A DNA stretch of 5,253 bases from Cryptobacterium sp. CAG:338 (GTDB taxonomy: Bacteria > Actinomycetota > Coriobacteriia > Coriobacteriales > Eggerthellaceae). Both the position numbers and the translations under genes were made by a program. How positions within the stretch are numbered: position 1 is the stretch's first letter; each line of letters starts with the position of its first letter. Below, piece after piece: positions 1-5,253 of the stretch. The stretch is from the NCBI GenBank assembly GCA_000435475.1, contig FR896059.1, positions 3,690 to 8,942 on the forward strand, given 5' to 3'. Below the pieces are notes generated by a model. It searched no databases. It was not told the origin of the DNA and saw only the letters and a program-made list of their open reading frames with translations.

Positions 1-127
1 CCGCCCTGTCGACCCGTCGCTTTGCACGCTTAATTTTTGTACGAGAGATCATCTCCATCGTAGAAGTTATTTGATGAGTTGCCGTGACTGAAGTGATGCG
101 TTTTTGTATGTCGTGAAGCGTTGCCAT
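1..127 (-). CDS. atpG: ATP synthase gamma subunit-like protein, N-terminal 42 codons (runs off left edge)
   Basis: The gamma subunit is the central rotor shaft of F1Fo ATP synthase; its N-terminal helix lies inside the alpha3beta3 ring. From the ATG at 127 the frame is open to the window edge and begins M-A-T-L-H-D-I-Q-K-R-I-T-S-V. It then has the family pattern I-T-x-x-M-E-M-[IV]-x-x-x-K-[IL]-[KR]-R-A. Compared from memory with E. coli AtpG, the shared positions are DI, I, SV, T, IT, MEM and K, with no gaps after the first residues. The start is supported by an AAGGGA ribosome binding site 7 nt upstream. Some usually conserved positions differ: the K-A before MEM is S-T, and the small residues after it (typically VAAAK or VAASK) are I-S-R-T-K. 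The gene follows folC by 18 nt instead of following atpA, so it may be a relocated or second gamma-like gene. Only the N-terminus is visible, so whether it is a full functional subunit is unknown. Confidence 0.78.
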   Translation of the reverse strand, partial: MATLHDIQKRITSVTATHQITSTMEMISRTKIKRAKRRVDRA

Positions 128-134
128 AAAGCGT

Positions 135-140
135 TCCCTT
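135..140 (-). promoter_or_regulatory. Ribosome binding site of the atpG-like gene
   Basis: AAGGGA on the minus strand lies 7 nt before the ATG at 127. It begins at the nucleotide directly after the base of the 141-168 stem-loop, so access to it could depend on whether ribosomes finishing folC open that hairpin. Confidence 0.65.
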
Positions 141-168
141 CACTCTCAAGCGCACACGCTCGAGAGTG
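141..168 (-). promoter_or_regulatory. Strong stem-loop spanning the folC stop codon
   Basis: On the minus-strand RNA the arms CACUCUCGAGCG and CGCUUGAGAGUG flank a UGUG loop. They form 12 pairs, 11 of them Watson-Crick and one G-U. The folC stop codon (146-148) and last codons are inside it. No U-tract follows on the minus strand (the next bases are AAGGGAACGC), so it is not a normal intrinsic terminator. In the plus direction the bases after the stem are CCTGTTTAATT, which is also a poor terminator tail. A role in translational coupling, mRNA processing or differential stability between folC and the atpG-like gene is inferred from position only. The structure itself is read directly from the sequence. 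Confidence 0.6.
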
Positions 169-1612
169 CCTGTTTAATTCCTGCAATGCCATATAAGCTT
201 CCACAACAACATATTACGTCGTGTTCATTGGCTAAGTTCAGCACCTGTTCTACCGCCTGCAAAGGTGAATGCGCAGCCAAAACCATGCAGCCGTGTCCGT
301 GATCTTCTTCGGGAAGTTTTGCAAGAGCACGAATCGCTGTTGCTGCCAAACTTCTCTCAGAAAGCGCTCGATCCATGGCAGGAGCATAGCACACGAATGC
401 TTTCGCGAGAGGCGCATAGCATTCCAGCATAGCCTCGTAATCTTTATCCGCCATTACCCCTATACAAAAGAGAATCCTTCGAAGCGGATAACGCTGCTCC
501 AATTCAGAGACAAGTTGTCGAGCAGCATGCACGTTGTGGGCGCCATCAATGATGATATCAGGACTCGTTTGAACTACCTCAAAACGCCCCGACCACTGTA
601 CCTGGGAAAGACCGGCGTAAAATGCGTCGTCGGATATATCCCATCCTCGTTGCCGCAACGCTTCGCACCCCTCAAGTGCCAATGCGGCATTAAATCGCTG
701 ATAACTTCCCTGCAATGCCACAGACAAGTGTTCATAAGTTTTGTAGGTAAAATCCTCCGTAGTGCCCTTCACTTGATCAGAGCAGACAAATCGAATTCGC
801 GCTTGTTGATCCTGCGCTGTTTGGCGCAATACCTCTTCTGCTTCAATTTCCTGAGGTGCGCTTACTACTAAGCATTCAGGCTTGATAATTCCCGCTTTTT
901 CAGCAGCAATTTCTGTAAGAGTGTTTCCTAAGAGAGCGCAATGATCAAAAGAGATAGGAGCAATAAGCGCCACTTCGGGTGTTTGAATGACGTTCGTGGA
1001 ATCAAGACGGCCGCCTAAACCTACCTCTGCAACTACTATGTCGCATCCCTGACGTGCAAAATACAGAAAAGCAACCGCCGTCATAAGCTCAAATTCGGTA
1101 GGATGTTCGCTCATTACTTCTGCTGAATCACGAACGAGAAGCGTCACTTCACAAAGTTCTTTACGAGAAATAGGCTTTCCATTTATGCGTATGCGTTCTT
1201 CGAAATACTCGATATAAGGGCTCGTGAAAAGGCCTACTTTATAGCCCGCAGCCTGTAAAATGCTCGCCATACAAGCACAGGTTGAGCCTTTACCATTGGT
1301 GCCTGCCACATGCACAAAGCGCAAAGAATCCTGAGGATTGCCGAGACGTGCCAACAGCTCACGTGTTCGGTCAAGTCCTAAGCTCATCGTATGCCATCGA
1401 GGCTCATTGATATACGCAACCGGATCAAAATCGGGATCAACCTTGGAATCAGCGCCATAGTCAACGTCACCAACAGAGTCAACGCTAGAGACTGCATCAG
1501 AGACTACAGCGGAAGGCCGGATATCGCCAAGGTTAACGTCGGAGCCAACATTGAGATCAACGTTAAGGTCAGCGCCAGAGTCAACATGAGAAGGCTGGGA
1601 AACGTTAAGCAT
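146..1612 (-). CDS. folC: Bifunctional folylpolyglutamate synthase / dihydrofolate synthase with N-terminal extension
   Basis: FolC is a cytoplasmic Mur-ligase-type enzyme that uses ATP to add glutamate to dihydropteroate and/or reduced folates. Motifs in the 488-residue product: P-loop HVAGTNGKGST (101-111, Lys108); SPYIEYFEERIRING (131-145) in the folate-binding region; EVGLGGRLDSTNV (196-208); FDHCALLGNTL (222-232) with the probable metal-ligand His224; AEKAGIIKP (237-245). The C-terminal domain shows LQGSYQRFNAALAL (300-313), WSGRFE (340-345), DGAHN (356-360), MADKD (387-391) and GSLYGIAGIK (471-480). The family usually has about 420-430 residues and starts just before the DPVAYINEPRW segment (63-73). 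Here about 60 extra residues rich in Val and Asp come first. I checked the codons: there is no in-frame ATG, GTG or TTG between the ATG at 1612 and the Met at residue 76, which already lies past the conserved PRW. The extension is therefore probably translated. The start overlaps the stop of the upstream LCP gene, suggesting coupling. Whether both activities are present cannot be told from motifs. Confidence 0.95.
   Translation of the reverse strand: MLNVSQPSHVDSGADLNVDLNVGSDVNLGDIRPSAVVSDAVSSVDSVGDVDYGADSKVDPDFDPVAYINEPRWHTMSLGLDRTRELLARLGNPQDSLRFVHVAGTNGKGSTCACMASILQAAGYKVGLFTSPYIEYFEERIRINGKPISRKELCEVTLLVRDSAEVMSEHPTEFELMTAVAFLYFARQGCDIVVAEVGLGGRLDSTNVIQTPEVALIAPISFDHCALLGNTLTEIAAEKAGIIKPECLVVSAPQEIEAEEVLRQTAQDQQARIRFVCSDQVKGTTEDFTYKTYEHLSVALQGSYQRFNAALALEGCEALRQRGWDISDDAFYAGLSQVQWSGRFEVVQTSPDIIIDGAHNVHAARQLVSELEQRYPLRRILFCIGVMADKDYEAMLECYAPLAKAFVCYAPAMDRALSERSLAATAIRALAKLPEEDHGHGCMVLAAHSPLQAVEQVLNLANEHDVICCCGSLYGIAGIKQALSSVCA
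1449..1585. repeat. Direct repeat pair inside the folC 5' extension
   Basis: Plus-strand TCAGCGCCAGAGTCAAC (1569-1585) recurs as TCAGCGCCATAGTCAAC (1449-1465), 16 of 17 identical and exactly 120 nt (40 codons) apart. They encode VDSGAD (residues 10-15) and VDYGAD (50-55). Between them are further short GTTGAC-, GTTAAC- and GTTGAT-type words, giving a degenerate run of Val-Asp and Val-Asn dipeptides. The pattern suggests expansion by short in-frame duplications; this is an inference. Confidence 0.6.
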
Positions 1613-3101
1613 TATTGGTCCAATCCTTGCCCACTACCACTTGAACATCGGTCTTTAACGAGTAATACACACCCGCAGAAACCGTTCTTCCTGTTCCAAG
1701 TGTCTGCACAATAGATTCAGCAGCAGTTTTGTCTTTTTCTTCACGATAAATAACCAGCGTTTCATCATAGACAAATGATTCCGCATTGCCCGTTTCTTGA
1801 ACCTGATAGCCGTTGCTCGTCAAGATTTCTGCCGCCTGTGCACTGTAGCCATCAATTCCTGCTCCGTTTAAAACGATGATAGAAACAGAACCCTTATCAA
1901 CTCCACTGGTATCGATAGAAATATCCATATCCTGCCCGGACTTAAATTCCTCCAGCACCTGAGAAAGCGACGAATTGACCGACCAATACACGCCGTCACC
2001 TGCAGTAATATCACTTCCAGGAACTATTGCCGAATACATTGTTGCTTCGTTGTAGATTCCCGCAATGGAATTGAGCGTGTCGTAACTCATGTCGGTTTTG
2101 ATTTTGCCGGCAATAGTATCGGCATTCATTGCAAAACCGATACCGCCTTTTGCCTGGATTGCATCGATAAGTGAAGTGAATATCTGATTTTGGATCGAAG
2201 AACGTTTTTCAAATCCATCGTTATAGTTTTTAGCACTTACATAAGTAAGAGCCTGTTCGCCATTGAGCGTCTGCTCGCCCGGATCAAGTACGATAGTTCC
2301 CACGGTAGGATCGTCAACGTAGGTGTCTACATTTACCTGCAGGCCACCAAGCGCATCGACAAGTGATACAAAATCACTATCCGTAATGCGAACATAATGA
2401 TTAATATCCTGCTCGATCAGAGAAGAAACACGTCTTACCAGTTCTCCTTCATTTACCGCATAGGGCGCATCACGAAGCATGGTTGCGGATTCAGGAGCAT
2501 TATCATATGTTTCTGAGATCGCACTAGGGATGTTCAAAATCGAAATTGTTTTGTTTGGCACATCTACTCGCATAACAGCCAAATAACTTGCGGTTTCACC
2601 CGCAGGATCAGAATCTGAAATTCCCGCAAGCAATATATAGAAAGGATCAGTGTCCGAGGCTGGCGCCACAAGCGCATTGCTTACTTCAGAGTCATTTAAA
2701 GCCATTGAAGAAGAAACGGACCCTCGAAAAGCGCAGTTGCCCAACGTTAAAGCTATAGCAACGACCACCAAAATCACGAGTCCGATCATGACATAACGCA
2801 TTCGATCTCGCCTGCGCATAAAAGTCGCTGTACGAGAACCGCCTGTTTGATGGCGAGCGGTACGCTCATCCACCGAACGCGATTGAAAATGGATCTGATT
2901 TATTTCCCCTGATCGAGTGTTTACCCGCTGAGAAGAAGGACGTCGATGAGCATTTGCCCCCGTAGGGGCACGATGAGTGTGCGTACCTGTTTGCCTGCGA
3001 GCATGCGACCCCACCACCGAAGACGACCAAGCGTCTTGACGGCGACGAGAAGATCGTCTCGAAGGACGTCCATGCATACTGTCCTTACGTTTTCCAAACA
3101 T
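1605..3101 (-). CDS. LCP (LytR-CpsA-Psr) family membrane protein with LytR_C domain; degenerate catalytic motifs
   Basis: LCP proteins typically transfer undecaprenyl-linked polymers (teichoic acids, capsule, arabinogalactan) to peptidoglycan outside the membrane. This 498-residue product has a basic cytoplasmic tail (1-102; 22 Arg and 2 Lys in the first 100 residues, also Ser- and His-rich), one transmembrane helix (about 103-122), an LCP domain (about 152-315) and a LytR_C domain (about 403-494; SIIVLNGAGIDGYSAQAAEIL, then a VVVGKDW end). LCP landmarks are FYILLAG (154-160), ISILNIP (186-192), INHYVRIT (233-240), LVDALGGLQVNV (247-258), GEQTLNGEQALTYV (275-288) and an R300-containing helix with QNQ. 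Several usual charged residues are missing: the PRD motif is P-S-A (192-194), the Asp of SD-T appears as Ser172, R-x-R is S-A-K (289-291), and the second Arg of the D..R..R helix is Ile303. The start is set by an AGGAG site 9 nt upstream. The gene sits 44 nt after murA and overlaps folC by 8 nt. The fold assignment is firm; catalytic activity is doubtful. Confidence 0.9.
   Translation of the reverse strand: MFGKRKDSMHGRPSRRSSRRRQDAWSSSVVGSHARRQTGTHTHRAPTGANAHRRPSSQRVNTRSGEINQIHFQSRSVDERTARHQTGGSRTATFMRRRDRMRYVMIGLVILVVVAIALTLGNCAFRGSVSSSMALNDSEVSNALVAPASDTDPFYILLAGISDSDPAGETASYLAVMRVDVPNKTISILNIPSAISETYDNAPESATMLRDAPYAVNEGELVRRVSSLIEQDINHYVRITDSDFVSLVDALGGLQVNVDTYVDDPTVGTIVLDPGEQTLNGEQALTYVSAKNYNDGFEKRSSIQNQIFTSLIDAIQAKGGIGFAMNADTIAGKIKTDMSYDTLNSIAGIYNEATMYSAIVPGSDITAGDGVYWSVNSSLSQVLEEFKSGQDMDISIDTSGVDKGSVSIIVLNGAGIDGYSAQAAEILTSNGYQVQETGNAESFVYDETLVIYREEKDKTAAESIVQTLGTGRTVSAGVYYSLKTDVQVVVGKDWTNNA
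1624..1628 (-). promoter_or_regulatory. Probable ribosome binding site of folC
   Basis: AAGGA on the minus strand, inside the last codons of the LCP gene, lies 11 nt before the ATG at 1612. The spacing is somewhat long. It supports the ATG that gives the extended FolC, and no better site-start pair exists closer to the conserved part of the protein. Confidence 0.45.
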
Positions 3102-3107
3102 ACCTAA

Positions 3108-3120
3108 GAGCTCCTAGCTC
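3108..3120 (-). promoter_or_regulatory. Ribosome binding site of the LCP gene within a small hairpin
   Basis: The minus-strand sequence GAGCTAGGAGCTC forms a 5-bp stem (GAGCU/AGCUC) around an AGG loop. The AGGAG core lies 9 nt before the ATG at 3101 and is half in the loop and half in the 3' arm. The ribosome binding site call is solid; that the short stem matters for expression is speculative. Confidence 0.6.
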
Positions 3121-3145
3121 AACTCAAATTCAAACGCCCTAAGCA

Positions 3146-4414
3146 CTAAAGCGTAGTGCGTTCGACCTGAGCACCAAGGGCACTGAGTTTTCCAACATAA
3201 TCTTCGTAGCCACGATCGATGTGATAAATATCGTGAACTACCGTTTCACCTTCTGCCGCAAGACCAGCAATAACCAAAGCCGCTCCTCCACGAAGGTCAG
3301 GCGAAGAAACTGGAGCACCTTGGAGTTTTTCTACTCCCTGAATAAGCGCATGATGACCCTCAACGGTAATGTCTGAACCCATACGATTTAGTTCAGAAGC
3401 AAACATAAATCTATTTTCAAAAATATTTTCAGAAATTACTGAGTTTCCCTGAGCGAGTGCGGTAAGCAGCATAAATTGAGCCTGAAGGTCGGTAGGAAAT
3501 CCGGGGTGTGGAAGAGTCTGGATATCAACTGCCTGAAGAGGTTTTTCACGATATACCGTAATGGAATTATCTGTCGTGGTTACTTCGCAGCCCATTTGCT
3601 CCAATTTCATAATGGCCATTCGCAAAAAGGAAGGATCAATGCCTACCGTTGTAACAGGACCACCTAAAAGTGCCCCAGCAGTTAAATAGGTTCCCGCTTC
3701 GATACGATCGCCAACCGTGGTGTGTTCACAAGGATGCATTTCGGAGAGCGAAACGCCATGCACGGTAATAGTGGGAGAACCTGCCCCTTCGACATGAGCT
3801 CCCATTTCATTGAGCATGTTTGCCAAATCGACAATTTCTGGCTCTCGTGCTGCGTTGTCAATGATTGACGTACCCTCAACCGCTACTGCTGCCATAAGCA
3901 TATTCTCGGTAGCACCAACGCTTGGAAACTCCAGTAAGACATCAGCCGCATGAAGCCCGTTGGGGGTTGATGCGTACAGATAACCATGTTCGTTCTTAAA
4001 ATGCACACCCATAGCCTGCAGCACTTTGAGGTGCATATCGATTTTACGAGCACCTAAGTTACAGCCACCCGGCATTGCCACTTTAGCGCAACCAAAGCGC
4101 CCTAGCAGTGGACCTAGTACCGAAATACTTGCACGCATCTTAGATACCAATTCGTAAGGAGTTTCATGACCCTCTGCATGGGTGGTATCCACCACGAGTG
4201 ATTTGTCCTCCCAATACACTTCAGCACCTAAACTACGTAAAACAGCGCTCATTATATTGGTATCGGAAATGTGCGGAACATTATGTAAAACGCTTTTGCC
4301 CTGACCTAAAATCGAAGCGGCAATAAGCTTTAATGCAGAATTCTTTGCGCCACCTATCTGGACAGTGCCCGATACGTTTTTTGTTTCGCGCGCAATAATT
4401 ACTTCTTCAGACAT
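3146..4414 (-). CDS. murA: UDP-N-acetylglucosamine 1-carboxyvinyltransferase (MurA)
   Basis: MurA transfers enolpyruvate from PEP to UDP-GlcNAc, the first committed step of peptidoglycan synthesis in the cytoplasm. The 422-residue product has the usual length and both pseudo-symmetric EPSP-synthase-like domains. Visible landmarks are GGAKNSALK (21-29, with the Lys24-Asn25 pair), MRASISVLGPLLGRFG (93-108, Arg94), and the active-site loop PGGCNLGARKIDMH (115-128) with catalytic Cys118. Further on are FPSVGATEN (163-171), GDRIEAGTYL (235-244), PGFPTDLQAQ (304-313, with the conserved Asp309), ENIFENRF (329-336), DLRGGAALVIAGLAAEG (373-389) and HIDRGYEDYVGKLSALGA (398-415, Arg401). Because the loop has Cys and not the Asp found in intrinsically resistant enzymes, sensitivity to fosfomycin would be expected at target level. 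The ATG at 4414 follows AAAGGATAGG closely. It is the first gene of the apparent operon, with 44 nt to the LCP gene. All key residues looked for are present. Confidence 0.98.
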   Translation of the reverse strand: MSEEVIIARETKNVSGTVQIGGAKNSALKLIAASILGQGKSVLHNVPHISDTNIMSAVLRSLGAEVYWEDKSLVVDTTHAEGHETPYELVSKMRASISVLGPLLGRFGCAKVAMPGGCNLGARKIDMHLKVLQAMGVHFKNEHGYLYASTPNGLHAADVLLEFPSVGATENMLMAAVAVEGTSIIDNAAREPEIVDLANMLNEMGAHVEGAGSPTITVHGVSLSEMHPCEHTTVGDRIEAGTYLTAGALLGGPVTTVGIDPSFLRMAIMKLEQMGCEVTTTDNSITVYREKPLQAVDIQTLPHPGFPTDLQAQFMLLTALAQGNSVISENIFENRFMFASELNRMGSDITVEGHHALIQGVEKLQGAPVSSPDLRGGAALVIAGLAAEGETVVHDIYHIDRGYEDYVGKLSALGAQVERTTL

Positions 4415-4460
4415 ACCTATCCTTTCGAATAAGCTTTAAACTTTCCCGCAAGAGATCCTT

Positions 4461-4679
4461 GCTCTCCTCGCGATATGATTCGTGCAGAGCCAAACTCATT
4501 CCTGTCGCGATGCGTTCCACGCGAAGTCGATTTACTCCTTCCGCGATGCGCCTCGTACGGAGTTGGGTTTACTCCTTCCGCAACGTGTTCCACGCGAAGT
4601 CGGATTTCTCTCTGTGATACGCTCCATGACGCAATCGAGAATTCTCCCTTCGCGACGCACTTCATGCGAAGCCGGAAAG
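4461..4679. repeat. Degenerate tandem repeat array, six units of about 37 bp, upstream of murA
   Basis: Head-to-tail units occur at 4461-4493, 4494-4533, 4534-4570, 4571-4607, 4608-4643 and 4644-4679 (33 to 40 bp). Most share, on the plus strand, a start like ACTCCTTCCGCGATGCG and an end like CACGCGAAGTCGGATTT. Units 2-4 agree best; units 1, 5 and 6 have drifted. Most units contain an imperfect dyad, clearest in the last unit where CTTCGC (4648-4653) pairs with GCGAAG (4666-4671). On the minus strand several units carry a purine-rich GGAAGGAG-like word. There are no unique spacers, so this is not CRISPR. The period is not a multiple of three and translations are not periodic, so it is probably not coding. 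It starts about 45 bp before murA and would lie in the murA leader if transcription begins further upstream. Confidence 0.8.
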
Positions 4680-4742
4680 CAAAAGCTTACCAAAGGTTTT
4701 AATACCTTAGCCGTTACTAACTATATTCTTTTGAACTCATTC

Positions 4743-4748
4743 ATTATA
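4743..4748 (-). promoter_or_regulatory. Possible -10 box for the murA operon
   Basis: A perfect TATAAT on the minus strand about 330 nt upstream of murA. No good -35 lies at 16-18 nt; the nearest partial match, TTGGAA, is 20 nt away. If used, the transcript would carry the whole six-unit repeat array as its leader. Weak evidence, since a lone TATAAT is common in AT-rich DNA. Confidence 0.22.
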
Positions 4749-4797
4749 AATAAGAGAAGGACTAATACTTCCAACCCCTATACAGGTTACATATTTA

Positions 4798-4883
4798 TTG
4801 AATCGCGCTGGTATCGAATCGCTTCACCGATGGCGGATTGTTGCACTCGTGTCGAATCGCTACGCTCGTACCAAATTGTTGTG
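4798..4883. repeat. Second degenerate repeat cluster, sub-units of about 18-20 bp
   Basis: Plus-strand segments TTGAATCGCGCTGGTA (4798), TCGAATCGCTTCACCGATGG (4814), CGGATTGTTGCACTCGTG (4834), TCGAATCGCTACGCTCGTAC (4852) and CAAATTGTTGTG (4872) follow each other with a GAATCGC/GATTGTT-type core, so the higher period is about 38 bp. CTCGTACCAAATTG here matches CTCGTACGGAGTTG (4552-4565) in the larger array at 11 of 14 positions. It may be a decayed relative of that array. A run of six T follows at 4884-4889, but without a convincing stem before it. Confidence 0.45.
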
Positions 4884-5253
4884 TTTTTTACTTAATATCG
4901 GTTTTCTGCCACATTTTGGCTAGCCCTGCGAAAAGTAAGGAAATTTTTACCGGACAAAATTCTCTTTTTGTTTCACTTTTAAGGAGAAAATCGAAGAATA
5001 AACTCATTCGACCCTAAATTGTGTCATATCGTGTGAAAGATAGCTCAATAAGTATTACGTATTTGTTCACAACTCCAGAAAATGTGTCAAAATCACCTTT
5101 TTTGAACCCCTTTAAAAGTTTGAGCATTTTTAATTCTTTTAGAAATCACGAAAATCTCGAAGACCTTAAAACAAGAAAGATCCTGACGTTTTCGAAAACC
5201 TCTAACTCATCAATCCCAAAAATCTTTCCAAATTAAAAGAACATTAAGGTTGT
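4884..5253. other. AT-rich stretch without a recognisable gene
   Basis: GC is about 31-32% by hand count over 4981-5253, against about 47% in the genes. The only long plus-strand frame starts with GTG at 5021 and would encode 71 residues rich in Ser, Lys, Phe and Asn, with no ribosome binding site at proper distance and no familiar motif, so I do not call it. The minus strand is closed by stops in all frames near the right edge. Small dyads are present (GGCTAGCC at 4918-4925; see also 5188-5199). A minus-strand TTGACA occurs at 5085-5090, but the best -10 candidates at 17-18 nt match only 3 of 6 bases. It may be an upstream regulatory region, or DNA of different origin. Confidence 0.5.
5188..5199. 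promoter_or_regulatory. 12-bp perfect palindrome
   Basis: GTTTTCGAAAAC reads the same on both strands. It resembles the size of a dimeric regulator half-site pair, but A/T-rich palindromes of this length arise by chance in AT-rich DNA, and no promoter is clearly placed beside it. Confidence 0.2.

Noticed and set aside
141..168. Intrinsic terminator after folC
   Set aside because: The stem is strong enough, but neither strand has a T-run following it, and the next gene's ribosome binding site starts immediately after it.
269..871. Plus-strand 200-codon frame inside folC
   Set aside because: It is a shadow of the folC coding strand; folC has a full set of conserved motifs in its own frame, while this frame has none.
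2730..2790. Lipoprotein signal at Cys123 after the LCP membrane helix
   Set aside because: The residues before the Cys (L-G-N) do not fit a lipobox, and the hydrophobic segment is more than 100 residues from the N-terminus.
4417..4665. Minus-strand 82-codon frame ending 2 nt before the murA start, a possible leader peptide or small gene
   Set aside because: It runs through the tandem repeat, whose ~37-bp period rotates the reading frame, so the protein shows no repeat pattern. There is no ribosome binding site before its ATG and no recognisable motif.
4461..4679. CRISPR array
   Set aside because: The units abut each other with no unique spacers and are themselves diverged; no cas gene is present in the window.
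4884..4889. Terminator tail (six T) on the plus strand
   Set aside because: No stable GC-rich stem precedes it, and no plus-strand gene is there to terminate.
4475..4895. Two plus-strand frames (75 and 137 codons) across the repeat region
   Set aside because: They overlap each other in different frames, depend on repeat DNA, have no good ribosome binding site and encode Arg/Ser-rich sequence without family likeness.
5062..5090. Minus-strand promoter with TTGACA at 5085-5090
   Set aside because: The -35 is perfect, but the hexamers 17 and 18 nt away (AACAAA, ACAAAT) match the -10 consensus at only 3 positions.
5021..5236. Plus-strand 71-codon frame starting with GTG
   Set aside because: It is low-complexity AT-rich sequence. 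The nearest AAGGAG (4981-4986) is more than 30 nt upstream, and no motif is seen.

Overview
All recognisable genes in this window lie on the minus strand and read right to left in the order murA, an LCP (LytR-CpsA-Psr) family protein, folC, then the first 42 codons of an ATP synthase gamma-subunit-like gene that runs off the left edge. The spacings are 44 nt, an 8-nt overlap and 18 nt. This looks like one transcription unit, and no intrinsic terminator was seen inside it. GC content is moderate by eye (about 47% in the genes). The LCP protein with a LytR_C tail beside murA, and the strong AGGAG-type ribosome binding sites, suggest a Gram-positive bacterium. My tentative guess is a mid-GC actinobacterium of the Coriobacteriia; this is an inference from gene content, not a match I could test.

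Layout: 1-127 is the 5' end of an atpG-like gene. 141-168 is a strong 12-bp stem-loop that covers the folC stop codon and abuts the atpG-like ribosome binding site. 146-1612 is folC, with an unusual Val/Asp-rich N-terminal extension. 1605-3101 is a membrane-anchored LCP protein with a long Arg-rich cytoplasmic tail, a degenerate LCP domain and a LytR_C domain. 3146-4414 is murA, complete with its catalytic Cys. 4415-5253 holds no convincing gene: it has a six-unit degenerate tandem repeat of about 37 bp (4461-4679), a possible -10 box, a second decayed repeat cluster (4798-4883), and an AT-rich stretch (about 31-32% GC by hand count) to the right edge.

How the genes fit: MurA makes the first committed peptidoglycan precursor in the cytoplasm, and LCP proteins work at the outer face of the membrane, classically attaching polymers to peptidoglycan. 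FolC supplies polyglutamylated folates for one-carbon metabolism, and the gamma subunit is the rotor shaft of F-type ATP synthase. The first two share a cell-envelope theme; the other two are housekeeping genes.

I did not find a defence system, mobile element, CRISPR array, RNA gene or obviously new multi-gene system. The observations most worth following are the atpG-like gene outside the usual ATP synthase gene order, the LCP domain that has lost most of its signature charged residues, the repeat-bearing acidic extension on FolC, and the tandem repeat array likely to lie in the murA leader.
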